Shown: positions 1-8,516 of the stretch, in pieces
Numbering within the stretch: position 1 is the stretch's first letter
Layout of the letters: each line of letters begins with the position of its first letter
Program-made: the position numbers and the translations under genes
The notes under the pieces: model-generated
The model's database searches: none
What the model saw: only the letters and a program-made list of their open reading frames with translations
What the model was told of the DNA's origin: nothing
Assembly: GCA_023251875.1 (NCBI GenBank)
Contig: JAHEXY010000008.1
Location: 62,001 to 126,000 of the forward strand
Length of the DNA stretch: 64,000 nucleotides
Reading direction: 5' to 3'
From: Bacteroidota bacterium
GTDB lineage: Bacteria; Bacteroidota; Bacteroidia; JAHEXY01

Positions 1-348
1 AAACTCTGCAATAATTGGAGCAATAAATTTGGGGAGAATTTTAGAGCGTTGTAGTAGAGAAATCAATCGGCCAATTCCTGAAAAAGCTACTATTCCCATT
101 AAAATATCATAACAAAATCCATACTGATGGTTTTCAATATTTAGAATCATGCATACTAATATAATTCCTATGCCTAATGATAGGCCAGAATGAAATCTCC
201 ATTCGTTGTCGATATATAAAACTTGATTTCTTGAAAATTTTTCACTTTCCGGAAAGTTTTTAAATCCTTTTATTAATCCAATAGATCCATTAATCAATGG
301 AACAAACGTCATGATGACGGCAACAATTTTAAAAATTAGCAGGTTCAT
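1..348 (-). CDS. DUF4345 family membrane protein (3' part cut by window edge)
   Basis: Reading the minus strand from an ATG at 348 gives 116 open codons up to the window edge, so the C-terminus lies outside. The protein begins MNLLIFKIVAVIMTFVPLING and has several hydrophobic segments separated by a polar loop with the motif DNEWRFHSGLSLGIG. That motif and the spacing of the helices match the DUF4345 family of small inner-membrane proteins of unknown function. It is transcribed away from the HxlR regulator at 702 and has a perfect 17-bp inverted repeat 43 bp in front of its start, so it is a likely target of that regulator. The family call is from memory of the fold pattern. The role is unknown. 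Confidence 0.75.
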   Translation of the reverse strand, partial: MNLLIFKIVAVIMTFVPLINGSIGLIKGFKNFPESEKFSRNQVLYIDNEWRFHSGLSLGIGIILVCMILNIENHQYGFCYDILMGIVAFSGIGRLISLLQRSKILPKFIAPIIAEF

Positions 349-390
349 TTTTTTAGTAATTGTTTTTTTTTGTGTAAAATTATAAATAAT

Positions 391-407
391 ACTTGCAAAA
401 CGCAAGT
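391..407. promoter_or_regulatory. Inverted repeat, probable HxlR operator 1
   Basis: ACTTGC-AAAAC-GCAAGT is a perfect inverted repeat with 6-bp arms and a 5-bp spacer. It lies 43 bp upstream of the DUF4345 start, where it would overlap the -33 region of a minus-strand promoter (TTG, 20 bp, TAATTTTA). A second, nearly identical copy lies before the HxlR gene. HxlR proteins bind inverted repeats as dimers, so the assignment is a reasonable inference. Confidence 0.6.
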
Positions 408-593
408 GTTTGTGTTTGTTTATAAGAAGAATTTATTTTTATTTACAGATATTTTCAATTCTATTTTAGAATGTTTATTAATGAAAAAATTCTAGTTAAT
501 TTGTTGTATTTGCTATTAATATGCTGAAATAAAATTATTTACAACTAATTTATGAACCTTGAATTAATTTGAGTTCGACTTTATTTTGCTATA

Positions 594-626
594 TTGAGTT
601 TCTTAGAATTATTTTTCGTAAATTTG
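594..626 (+). promoter_or_regulatory. Bacteroidota-type promoter for the HxlR gene
   Basis: TTG at 594-596, a 22-bp spacer and TAAATTTG at 619-626 fit the Bacteroidota -33/-7 consensus (TTTG ... TAnnTTTG). Transcription would start near 633 and run into the inverted repeat at 664-680 before reaching the coding region. Confidence 0.45.
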
Positions 627-663
627 CTAATATAATTATGTGTAATTAATTTAGTATTTTATA

Positions 664-680
664 ACTTGTAAAATGCAAGT
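664..680. promoter_or_regulatory. Inverted repeat, probable HxlR operator 2
   Basis: ACTTGT-AAAAT-GCAAGT is the same 17-bp inverted repeat as at 391-407, with one arm mismatch and a one-base difference in the spacer. It lies between the predicted transcription start and the HxlR start codon, a position suited to autoregulation by roadblock. Confidence 0.6.
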
Positions 681-701
681 AGTTGTTAATTTGAATTTAT
701 T

Positions 702-1121
702 TTGAAAAAAGGAATTGACCAGCGATCTCCATGCCCTGTGAGCATTACCCTTGACATTATGGGTGATAAATGGTCTCTACTTATTATCAGGGATATGATG
801 TTTTATAATAAAAATACGTATGGCGATTTTTTAAAATCTCCCGAACAAATTGCTACTAATATTCTTTCTGATAGATTGATACAACTTGAAAAGGCCGGGA
901 TAATAGTAGTAGAAAAATATCCTGACAATAAAATAAAGAAGTTCTATAAGCTCAGTCAGAAAGGAATCGATTTAATGCCCATTATTTTGGAAATTGCCGT
1001 ATGGGGTGATAAATATTTTGAGATTCCTGAATATCCAAAGACATTAGCGAAAGAAACAAAAAAGGACAGAGATGGATTAGTAAAGCATTTATCTACAAAA
1101 TTGAAAAAGGTAAAACAATAA
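702..1121 (+). CDS. HxlR-family winged-helix transcriptional regulator
   Basis: This 139-residue protein carries the HxlR signature CPVSITLDIMGDKWSLLIIRD at its N-terminus, followed by a winged helix (TNILSDRLIQLEKAGII) and the GDKYF segment near residue 100. HxlR proteins are small dimeric sensors of redox state, electrophiles or ligands; the conserved cysteine (Cys11) before the first helix is the usual redox residue in the subfamily. The start is TTG: an in-frame stop at 687-689 leaves almost no room for another start and no upstream ATG exists. It diverges from the DUF4345 gene, and both promoters carry the same inverted repeat, so I infer that it represses itself and its neighbour. Confidence 0.85.
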   Translation: MKKGIDQRSPCPVSITLDIMGDKWSLLIIRDMMFYNKNTYGDFLKSPEQIATNILSDRLIQLEKAGIIVVEKYPDNKIKKFYKLSQKGIDLMPIILEIAVWGDKYFEIPEYPKTLAKETKKDRDGLVKHLSTKLKKVKQ

Positions 1122-1211
1122 AGAGTAAACAGCGTTTTCAATTTGGTACAATATTTCTTGTTTTATTACGTTGAGGGAATAGAAAAAATTGATTTTCATT
1201 TAATATTGTTA

Positions 1212-1242
1212 TTGGATTTTAATAATGAGCTCGTTACATTTG
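1212..1242 (+). promoter_or_regulatory. Bacteroidota-type promoter for the GT2 gene
   Basis: TTG at 1212-1214, a 20-bp spacer and TACATTTG at 1235-1242. The box ends only 8 bp before the ATG at 1251, so the transcript would have almost no 5' leader. Confidence 0.4.
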
Positions 1243-1250
1243 CCCTAACA

Positions 1251-2225
1251 ATGATTTCAATAGCCATACCCATATTTAATTTTGATGTTAGAGAATTGGT
1301 AACTTCTCTATATAAGCAACTTAAAGCTAATCAAGTACCTTTTGAAATATTGTGTTTTGACGATGGCTCTGATGCTTCGTTTAAATCTGTTAATAAGAGT
1401 TTGTCTACCCTACCTTTTGTTTACTATAATGAATTAGAAAAAAATATTGGCCGTTCTGCAATAAGAAACTTGCTTGCTAAAGAAGCTCGATATCCTCATA
1501 TTCTTTTTATGGATTGTGATTCTTGTGTGGTTTCAGAAAAATATATATCTAATTATTTAAGATTTTGTAAGGAAGAGGATGTTGTTGTTTGTGGAGGAAG
1601 GACTTATAATATACAAGCTCCGCTTAATTCAAATGAATATTTTAGATGGTATTATGGAGTAAGAAGAGAGGTAAAAGATGCAGGTTATCGCAATCAAAAC
1701 CCCAATCGTTCATTCATGACCAATAATTTTTTGATTTCTAAATCTATTCTCGAAAAAATATCTTTTGATAGCAATATGAAAGGTTATGGTCATGAAGATA
1801 CTTTAATGGGCTTAGAACTAAGAAAAAGAAATATCCATATTATCCATATTAATAATCCACTTTCTCATATAGGGCTTGAGTCTTCAAAAGAGTTTTTAGT
1901 AAAAAGTAGGCAGGCTGTTAGTAATTTACATTATTTGTTAAGCAGGTATAAGGCTGATGCTCCTGTAATAAGTGACGATGTTAAGATATTGAAATACTAT
2001 ACCCGTTTAGCAGATATGGGTGTTACCAAACCATTGGGTATTTTTTATAAGTTTTTTAAAAAGGCAATGGTGGGCAATTTACTTTCTTCTCGTCCTAATT
2101 TAGCAATATTTGATTTGTATAAGTTAAGCTATTTGGCTAGTATTCATCAAAATCAGGAAAAGGTATATAAAACTAATATTGTTCCTCAAAAAATTTCCAA
2201 ACAAGTGGTACTTACTCAATACTAA
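1251..2225 (+). CDS. Family 2 glycosyltransferase
   Basis: From the ATG at 1251 the protein has 324 residues and opens with the GT-A strand MISIAIPIFNFD. The nucleotide-binding region follows (CFDDGSDA, then NIGRSAIRN), the metal-binding DxD is MDCDS near residue 91, and the acceptor-side motif GYGHEDTLMGLELRKRN is present. All are standard for inverting GT2 enzymes that transfer a sugar from a nucleotide sugar. The open frame extends upstream to a TTG at 1143, but those residues look unlike GT2 and a promoter box lies inside them, so I chose 1251. The gene meets the response regulator tail to tail with a 14-bp overlap. Its sugar donor and pathway are not evident. Confidence 0.88.
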   Translation: MISIAIPIFNFDVRELVTSLYKQLKANQVPFEILCFDDGSDASFKSVNKSLSTLPFVYYNELEKNIGRSAIRNLLAKEARYPHILFMDCDSCVVSEKYISNYLRFCKEEDVVVCGGRTYNIQAPLNSNEYFRWYYGVRREVKDAGYRNQNPNRSFMTNNFLISKSILEKISFDSNMKGYGHEDTLMGLELRKRNIHIIHINNPLSHIGLESSKEFLVKSRQAVSNLHYLLSRYKADAPVISDDVKILKYYTRLADMGVTKPLGIFYKFFKKAMVGNLLSSRPNLAIFDLYKLSYLASIHQNQEKVYKTNIVPQKISKQVVLTQY

Positions 2226-2922
2226 AAGTAAGTTTAAAGCCAACTGCGTGAATATTTACTATTTTAATTCTAGTATCATTTTTCAGGTATTTTCTTAATC
2301 TTGAAATAAAAACATCAAGACTTCTTCCTACAAAATAATTATCGTCTTTCCAGATTTGATTTAAAATATCTTCACGTTTTAAAACTGTATTGGGTTGTTC
2401 AAAAAATAGTTGGAGTAATTCGGCCTCTTTTAAAGTAAGTTGTTGTTTTAATTCTTCTGTTACTAGTAATTGATTACTAACATCTAAAGTGTAATTTCCC
2501 ATTCTTAGTGACTTAGGTATTGTTACAATTTCTTTTTGAGAAACTATACGGCTTCGTTTTAAAAATATTTTTATTTTAAGAATGAGTTCTTCAATATTAA
2601 ATGGCTTAGTAATGTAATCATCGGCACCTAGTTTTAAGCCCTTTAGTTTATCTTCTTTTAATGATTTTGCAGTAAGAAAAATAATAGGAATGTCTGTATT
2701 GCTTTTTCTAATTTGTTCTGCTACAGAAAAACCATCTAATTTTGGCATCATTACATCCAATACGCATAAATCAGCTGTAGCTATTTTGAAATGCTTTAAG
2801 AATTCTTCACCGTCTTTGCAAAGTAAAACCTCAAAGCCACTCATTTCAAGGTTGTCTTTTATAACAAAACCAAGATTGATATCGTCTTCGGCAAGCAATA
2901 TTTTAGGCTTTGTGTTTTGCAT
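2212..2922 (-). CDS. OmpR/PhoB-type response regulator (orphan)
   Basis: This 236-residue protein has an N-terminal receiver domain and a C-terminal winged-helix DNA-binding domain. The receiver has the acidic pair at Asp13/Asp14, phospho-acceptor Asp56 (VLDVMMPK), Thr84 and Lys106 (ITKPFN). The effector domain carries LTLKEAELLQLFFEQPNTVLKRED and the recognition helix region RSLDVFISRLRKYL. It should bind DNA when phosphorylated. No histidine kinase gene is next to it, so its partner is elsewhere. It resembles RprY-like regulators of Bacteroidota, but I do not assign a name. Confidence 0.9.
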   Translation of the reverse strand: MQNTKPKILLAEDDINLGFVIKDNLEMSGFEVLLCKDGEEFLKHFKIATADLCVLDVMMPKLDGFSVAEQIRKSNTDIPIIFLTAKSLKEDKLKGLKLGADDYITKPFNIEELILKIKIFLKRSRIVSQKEIVTIPKSLRMGNYTLDVSNQLLVTEELKQQLTLKEAELLQLFFEQPNTVLKREDILNQIWKDDNYFVGRSLDVFISRLRKYLKNDTRIKIVNIHAVGFKLTFSIE

Positions 2923-2957
2923 TTTTTATACCAATAAAAACAACCAATAACGAACAA

Positions 2958-5525
2958 CTAATTTACAGTTTGTTTTTTATTGCGATAAAGTTCTTTATCA
3001 AGAGCTGAAAGCATTTCGGTTGTATTGAGCCCTTCTCCTAAAAATTCATTAATACGTTCAATTTCTACTGTAGGATTTTGAATGGTTTCAGTATAACTAA
3101 CATACAAAACTTCCGTATTAGGATTTTTTTCTACCCATTGTTTAAATTGATCTAAATTTTTTCTGTACGCTTCATCAAGTCCCATTTTATAGGTATCAGG
3201 TTTTAATTTTCCTGAACGTTCAAGCATTTTATGTTGAGAAGCTAATACTTCTTCAACATCACGTACCATAAATATTATCTTATAATGAAAACGAGGAGGT
3301 AAATGAAATACCAATGGAGAAACAATTTTTACAACTTTTTTGCCTACATCTTTTAACCATGTTTTATCTCTTGCAATGCGCTTAACAGCTTCATGTTCAT
3401 AAAATCCTTTAGGATTATTTTCATCAGCCTCTCTAACTTGGTCTGAAAATATTTCCATGCCGCCTTTTTCTAGCATTTGCATCATCATAGAAGTGCCTGA
3501 ACGAGGTAAGCCTGAAACAACAATAATAGTTGTACGGGTGTTATCTGCAAGAATATCCCTATGTTTTTTTGCGTTGTCAGGTTGAGGTAAATGGTTTTCA
3601 TAAATATCAATTAACCATTTGCGTGCTTTACCAACATTAGGAGCCATTGATAAACATACTTCAAATGCTTGTGCAGCTTGTGCATATTCTTTTAAACCTG
3701 CAAGGGCTTCGCCTAAATGATAATGAGCAAAAGGGATATGGTATAATAATCCAACAGCGGTTAATGCTTGATCAACAGCTTCATTAAATTCTCCTTTTTT
3801 AAGGTGGGCCATTGCTAAACCATGATAACAATGTGCATTGTCTTTATCCATTGATAATGCTTTGTTAAAAGAGCGAATGGCATCATCCCATTGTTTTAAT
3901 TGCAAATAACAACGACCAATTTGTAAAAATAAATTAGGAAAATTCTGTGCTTTTTCTTCTGCTTTTTTAAAAGCTTCCAGCGCTTGTTTGGGTTTGTTTT
4001 CTCCCAATAAAATATTACCCTCAATAACTAATATACTTGTTTGTTCAGGTTTATCTTTTTCGGTTTCTTTTAATTTTTCTATTACTTTTCTGCAATCGGC
4101 CAAACGATGTAAGGATTGGTAGCAAGTTGCTAATCTTAAAGCAAACCTGCTTTGATCAGGGTTTTCTTCCCATAATTTTTCAAGAATGGGCAAGGCCTCT
4201 TGATTTTTTTTACCATCAATATAGGCCCTTGCTAAATTATACTGCGCTTCGTCAACACTTTGTTTTATTGCTTTTTCTTTATTCTCATCAGGTTTTTCAA
4301 TATAACCAAGATCTATTAATTGTTGCATTATTTCAGCATTGCTTGCAGCATCAGTAGCATGAGATTTTGAATGCATACCACTATTACCCGGAATTAATTC
4401 CCAGCTTGGTATACGATCGAGTTCTATTTCTTCTTCGAAAGCCTGAACCAATACATTGCCTTCCATATCTTCAGCTACAGGCAGGCCAAATAGTGTAAGT
4501 AGGGTAGGGGTAATGTCTAATAAAGTTGCGCCATAAATTCTTTCATCTTTTTTTATTCCTGGGCCTTTCATGCATAGTATTCCGTATGGGCGATGCTCTA
4601 GAGCAGGTGCAGCAGGCTCTTTAGGCAATGAAAGTGGACGAAGATGATCTGAATGAAAACCATGATCAGACATGATGATAACAGTTGTGTCAGGCCCTGC
4701 TAATTGCAAAAGTCTTTCCAACATCATATCATGGTATTTGTATCCGCTTGAAATAACATATTTATACATGTTGAATAAATCATCCGGTACACCATTTATT
4801 TGTGGGGGATAAAATTTCATAAATGCATGGCAAAAATGATCAATAGCATCAAAATAAACAGCCATAAATTCCCATTCTTCATTTTCCATTACGTAAGTTG
4901 CGGCCGCATGAATAGAAGAACAATCGGCAATAATTTTAGATAAAATAGTTAAACGCTTGTCTTTTTCTTGATCAATTTTAGGTGCATCAGGTACAAAAGG
5001 CAAAATATGTGCAGGTGTTAACTCTTGTGGATGTATACGTAAAGCAGCTAATGTTTCGCTTAATCTTTCTGGATGCACAGTGCCCGGCATCATGGGCCAG
5101 GGTTTATCAATATTGTTAACAGCTTTTTGATAAAAATTAGAAACCATTACTCCATCAATAGGTTCAGCAGGATGCGTAGGCCACCAACCAATTACATTAC
5201 TTTTAATATCATGTTGATTTAATATATTCCAAATGGCTTTTACTTTTCTTGAGCTTCCCAATATGGGCCTAATACCTCCGGTTTCCTGATCAGGTTCAGT
5301 AAAGCCTAAAATACCATGCTGATAAGCTCTTTTACTTGTAGCAATGGATGTCCAAAGCATAGGAGATAAAGGAGGATCGAGTGTAGCAATATTACCCATT
5401 ACACCTTCATTAATAAATTTTTCTAGGGTAGGCATTTGTCCTGAATCAAGAAGTGGATTTATGATTTTCCAATCGGCCGCATCCCAACCTATAAGAAGTA
5501 CTTTTTTTGCTATTCGTTTGCTCAT
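2958..5525 (-). CDS. Phosphodiesterase (alkaline phosphatase superfamily)-TPR-sulfotransferase fusion
   Basis: This 855-residue protein joins three modules. Residues 1 to about 390 are a type I phosphodiesterase/nucleotide pyrophosphatase-like domain: metal ligand Asp15 (IGWDAADW), the nucleophile region PPLSPMLWTS ending in QHGI (by hand alignment Ser54 sits where the family nucleophile, usually Thr, is), AIDHFCHAF and SDHGFHSDH. Residues about 410-640 are tetratricopeptide repeats (for example HCYHGLAMAHLKKGEFNEAV). From about 660 there is a PAPS-type sulfotransferase with the 5'-phosphosulfate loop GLPRSGTSMMMQML near 672 and the FMVRDVEEVLASQ segment that would hold the 3'-phosphate. No signal peptide is visible. 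The substrate is unknown; a glycan or lipid-linked sugar is possible. Confidence 0.88.
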   Translation of the reverse strand: MSKRIAKKVLLIGWDAADWKIINPLLDSGQMPTLEKFINEGVMGNIATLDPPLSPMLWTSIATSKRAYQHGILGFTEPDQETGGIRPILGSSRKVKAIWNILNQHDIKSNVIGWWPTHPAEPIDGVMVSNFYQKAVNNIDKPWPMMPGTVHPERLSETLAALRIHPQELTPAHILPFVPDAPKIDQEKDKRLTILSKIIADCSSIHAAATYVMENEEWEFMAVYFDAIDHFCHAFMKFYPPQINGVPDDLFNMYKYVISSGYKYHDMMLERLLQLAGPDTTVIIMSDHGFHSDHLRPLSLPKEPAAPALEHRPYGILCMKGPGIKKDERIYGATLLDITPTLLTLFGLPVAEDMEGNVLVQAFEEEIELDRIPSWELIPGNSGMHSKSHATDAASNAEIMQQLIDLGYIEKPDENKEKAIKQSVDEAQYNLARAYIDGKKNQEALPILEKLWEENPDQSRFALRLATCYQSLHRLADCRKVIEKLKETEKDKPEQTSILVIEGNILLGENKPKQALEAFKKAEEKAQNFPNLFLQIGRCYLQLKQWDDAIRSFNKALSMDKDNAHCYHGLAMAHLKKGEFNEAVDQALTAVGLLYHIPFAHYHLGEALAGLKEYAQAAQAFEVCLSMAPNVGKARKWLIDIYENHLPQPDNAKKHRDILADNTRTTIIVVSGLPRSGTSMMMQMLEKGGMEIFSDQVREADENNPKGFYEHEAVKRIARDKTWLKDVGKKVVKIVSPLVFHLPPRFHYKIIFMVRDVEEVLASQHKMLERSGKLKPDTYKMGLDEAYRKNLDQFKQWVEKNPNTEVLYVSYTETIQNPTVEIERINEFLGEGLNTTEMLSALDKELYRNKKQTVN

Positions 5526-5545
5526 ACTTTTTAGAGTTTAGCTTT

Positions 5546-5610
5546 TAGCCAATGGCTATTAGCTGGTTTTCAATTTTAGCTAAATGCCAACAGCTATAAG
5601 CCATTGGCTA
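5546..5610. repeat. Imperfect 20-bp inverted repeat (AGCCAATGGCT family)
   Basis: TAGCCAATGGCTATTAGCTG at 5546-5565 and CAGCTATAAGCCATTGGCTA at 5591-5610 pair in 18 of 20 positions around a 25-bp loop. Each arm also contains the small palindrome AGCCAATGGCT. The words AGCTAATAGCCA and GCTAAAAGCTAAA recur at 32808-32842, so this is a dispersed intergenic repeat. The right arm overlaps the last codons of the small gene at 5594. Confidence 0.65.
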
Positions 5611-5764
5611 ACTTAACTTCTTTTCTTTTTTTTCTCCAGGCAATTAAACCTACATAACCTAATGCCAATAGACCCAATGAACCTTCAACAGGCACATTAA
5701 ATAATTCACCGGTTTTAGTTTTTATCTCAATTTGGTCTTGCTTGTTATTTTCAGATGGCTTCAT
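5594..5764 (-). CDS. Small membrane protein with a sorting-signal-like tail (56 aa)
   Basis: An ATG at 5764 opens a 56-residue frame with a hydrophilic start (MKPSENNKQDQIEIKTKTGE), then VPVEGSLGLLALGYVGLIAW and a basic run RKKRKE. A Pro-x-x-Gly element followed by one membrane segment and a positive cluster resembles the C-terminal recognition tails of exosortase or archaeosortase substrates, including Bacteroidota variants. No N-terminal signal peptide is visible, which argues against a real exosortase substrate. It may instead be a single-span membrane peptide. It lies 68 bp upstream of the phosphodiesterase-sulfotransferase gene on the same strand, so the two may be co-transcribed. Its last residues fall in a dispersed repeat. 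Confidence 0.5.
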   Translation of the reverse strand: MKPSENNKQDQIEIKTKTGELFNVPVEGSLGLLALGYVGLIAWRKKRKEVKLANGL

Positions 5765-5899
5765 TTGTAATGAATTGAAATTTTTAAAGGCTGTAAAATT
5801 ACGAAATTATAAATGGAAATAGTTAGTAAAGCGTGGAACTTTACAATGACTTACAGGGTAAAATCATTCAATTGATTAATAATTTTGAGATCTTTTTTA

Positions 5900-8173
5900 T
5901 TATTTCTCCTTCATTACCCAAATGCCATTCCAATTTGTTGGAGGGTTTTTAATTAATTTTTGGCAGCGTTGTATATATAGGTTGGTGCAATTGTCGTTGG
6001 TGTTTAACTCCCAAGCCTGAGTAAAATATTTGAGTGCTTCTTGAAATTTACCGATTTTATATTGTTCCATTCCATCTTTAAAATTACCTACCACATCAAT
6101 CATATTAGGGAAAGTTTTATTGGTATGGTAATCGAGCAATTCATAAATGGTTACGGCTTCTGTTTTCCCTTTTACAATAAGCTTATCAATTTCTCTTGTT
6201 CTGTATGTAGATTTAAGTGATTTTAAAGTCGATTCACTGATTAATATTTTTGTTCCGTAATATTTGCATGCACTTTCTAATCTTGATGCAAGATTAACCC
6301 CATCACCAATTACAGTATAATTCATTCGTTTAGGCGAACCAATATTTCCTGACACAATAATATCTGTGTTTAATCCTAATCCAATATCAATGGTGGTTTT
6401 TCCTTCGGTAATACGTCTTGAATTAAAGTTATTAAGTTCGGCAATCATGGCAATGGCCGTTCTAATGGCTCGGTCAGAATCATCTTCATGTGCAAAGGGT
6501 ACTCCATACACAGCCATAATAGCATCTCCAATAAATTTATCTAGCATGCCACCTTCTCGAGCAATACAATCGACCATTAAAGTGAAATATTCATTGAGTA
6601 AACTTACTGTGCCTTGTGCTCCTAAATTTTCTGTAAAAGTGGTAAATCCTCTTATATCTGAAAATAATACGGTTGCTAAACTATTGGCTCCTCCCAATGC
6701 GTCATTGCCTTTCTCTAGTAATTTATCTGCCAATACAGGATCCATATAGCGAGAAATGGTAGATTTCATACGTTTTTCATCGCTTATGTCTTCTATCATA
6801 ATAATGGCACCTGATTTTTCTTTTTTGGCATTGAGTAAAGGAAGAAAATTAGCATTAACCGTTAATGATTCATTGTTGATTTGCAATGTGAGATCAAATA
6901 AAGAAAGTTCTTCTCCTTTTTCTAGGGTATGCTGGGCTTTTTCTGCAAGCCATTGGTTGTTTCCTATAAAGAAAGTATTTAATTTTTCATATAAAACGGC
7001 ACCGGCATTGGTTTTTAATATTGCTAAAGCGGCAGTATTACAGGTAATTATTTTTCCATCTTGATTAACGGTGATTAATCCGCTGGTCATACTTTCTAAA
7101 ATACTTTCATTGTAATTTTTCATGTTCTGAACATCATCAAAAAGTTTGGCATTTTCTAAACCAATTGAAATTTGAGATGTAAAAGCTGCTAAGCGTGCTT
7201 CGTCTTCTGTAGTAAATTGTCCGCCCTTTTTATTGAGCACTTGTGATACGCCAATAATTTTTCCGTTTTTATTTAAAATAGGGATGCATAAAATAGATCG
7301 CGTAAAAAAGCCTGTTGTTTTATCAAATGAAGGATTGAATCTTAAATCGGCATAAGCATAGGGAATGTTGATGGCCTTGCCTGATTTGTATACTGTACCT
7401 GCAATACCCATGTGATTGGGAAAACGAATTTGGGTAGAACCTAAACCTTCTCCAACGATTGTATAAAGTGTATTTGTTTTGTCATCATTAATAAAAATAG
7501 TCGATCTTTCGGCATTGAGCATTTTAGTAATGGCAGCAATAATTTTCTGCAATAAAGTTCCTAAATGCAATTCGGAAGAAAGTTTAGAAACCATATCCAT
7601 AAACTCCATTTCTTTTTTACGGGCAATTTCCATTTCTTCAATAATCATATTGCTTTGAAGAATGTTGGCGGTTTGTTCTGTAATGGCTTCTAGTGTTTCT
7701 ATGTCTTTTTCATTAAAGTCTCCTTCTTTTTTATTGATTACTTGAGCTACTCCAATCAATTCGCCTTTGTATGTTTTTACGGGCACACATAAAATATTTC
7801 GTGTTATAAAGCCCGTTCTTTCATCTATAATTTTATTAAATCTTTCATCGTTGTAAGGATCATTTACAAACAAAGCTTTATCATTATTAAATACCCATCC
7901 GGCAATGCCATTGGTATTCATAAACCTGATTTCTCTTTTATAAATTCCTTGAGCTACTCTTGAATACAATTCACCCGTTTTAGAATCGTTTAAAAATATA
8001 GTGCTGCGCTCTGCTTCTATTGTATTACTGGTTAGATTTACCAATACTTCTAAGGCTTCATCTAAATTTTTACAAGTTCCGGTTTTATTAATAATGTAGA
8101 GTAAAATCTGCGAAAGCTTCTTTTTCTTTTTAGAAATTCCAAAATCAGGATTATTTTCGAAAGTTGGCCCCAT
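5900..8173 (-). CDS. GAF-GAF-PAS class III nucleotide cyclase
   Basis: This 757-residue soluble protein has two GAF domains (about 30-170 and 200-345, each with the SRILC/TRNILC-like FxTRxILCxPV signature), a PAS domain (about 355-470, SMTSGLITVNQDGKIITCN) and a class III cyclase catalytic domain (about 490-670). The catalytic domain keeps both metal aspartates (LFSDIRGF and GDAIMAVYG). The Lys of DKFIGD and the Thr of YTVIGDGVN suggest ATP rather than GTP, so cAMP is the likely product. The C-terminal 70 residues look TPR-like. The GAF domains probably bind a small ligand or cyclic nucleotide. The gene follows a coiled-coil gene by 4 bp, so the two form an operon. Confidence 0.9.
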   Translation of the reverse strand: MGPTFENNPDFGISKKKKKLSQILLYIINKTGTCKNLDEALEVLVNLTSNTIEAERSTIFLNDSKTGELYSRVAQGIYKREIRFMNTNGIAGWVFNNDKALFVNDPYNDERFNKIIDERTGFITRNILCVPVKTYKGELIGVAQVINKKEGDFNEKDIETLEAITEQTANILQSNMIIEEMEIARKKEMEFMDMVSKLSSELHLGTLLQKIIAAITKMLNAERSTIFINDDKTNTLYTIVGEGLGSTQIRFPNHMGIAGTVYKSGKAINIPYAYADLRFNPSFDKTTGFFTRSILCIPILNKNGKIIGVSQVLNKKGGQFTTEDEARLAAFTSQISIGLENAKLFDDVQNMKNYNESILESMTSGLITVNQDGKIITCNTAALAILKTNAGAVLYEKLNTFFIGNNQWLAEKAQHTLEKGEELSLFDLTLQINNESLTVNANFLPLLNAKKEKSGAIIMIEDISDEKRMKSTISRYMDPVLADKLLEKGNDALGGANSLATVLFSDIRGFTTFTENLGAQGTVSLLNEYFTLMVDCIAREGGMLDKFIGDAIMAVYGVPFAHEDDSDRAIRTAIAMIAELNNFNSRRITEGKTTIDIGLGLNTDIIVSGNIGSPKRMNYTVIGDGVNLASRLESACKYYGTKILISESTLKSLKSTYRTREIDKLIVKGKTEAVTIYELLDYHTNKTFPNMIDVVGNFKDGMEQYKIGKFQEALKYFTQAWELNTNDNCTNLYIQRCQKLIKNPPTNWNGIWVMKEK

Positions 8174-8177
8174 ATAT

Positions 8178-8516
8178 TTATTTTTTATTTCGTTCTTCTA
8201 ATTCAGTTCTTAGTTCTGTAATGGTTGCCTTTAATTGTTTTATTTCTGCTTCGTATACTTGAGTAATGGTTTGTGTTTTTTTATCTGCTTCTATATGGAC
8301 CATTTCTAATTGTTGGCGAATGACTAAAATGCTATCTTTTAATTCCTGTATTTGTAAACCGGCTTGAGCGAGCACTTTTTCTTTATTCATTTCTTCTTTT
8401 ACATTGCTTTTTTCAAGCTCTTCACGTAAAGCCGTAATAGTATCCTTTAATTGACGATTTTCATTGTCAAGTTCCTGAATATTGAACTGAATAGTTTGTT
8501 CTGAAATAGTATCCAT
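8178..8516 (-). CDS. Coiled-coil protein, cyclase operon partner
   Basis: This 112-residue protein is almost wholly heptad-repeat helix, with three similar segments of the type QIQELKDSILVIRQQLE. It has no membrane segment, signal peptide or recognisable enzyme motif. It ends 4 bp before the nucleotide cyclase start, so the genes are surely co-transcribed. I infer that it oligomerises with, or scaffolds, the cyclase; nothing in the sequence proves this. Coiled-coil proteins diverge quickly and named homologues may be hard to find. Confidence 0.7.
   Translation of the reverse strand: MDTISEQTIQFNIQELDNENRQLKDTITALREELEKSNVKEEMNKEKVLAQAGLQIQELKDSILVIRQQLEMVHIEADKKTQTITQVYEAEIKQLKATITELRTELEERNKK

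Noticed and set aside
1143-1250. Use of the TTG at 1143 as the start of the GT2 gene
   Set aside because: The added residues do not resemble GT2, and a promoter box lies within them.
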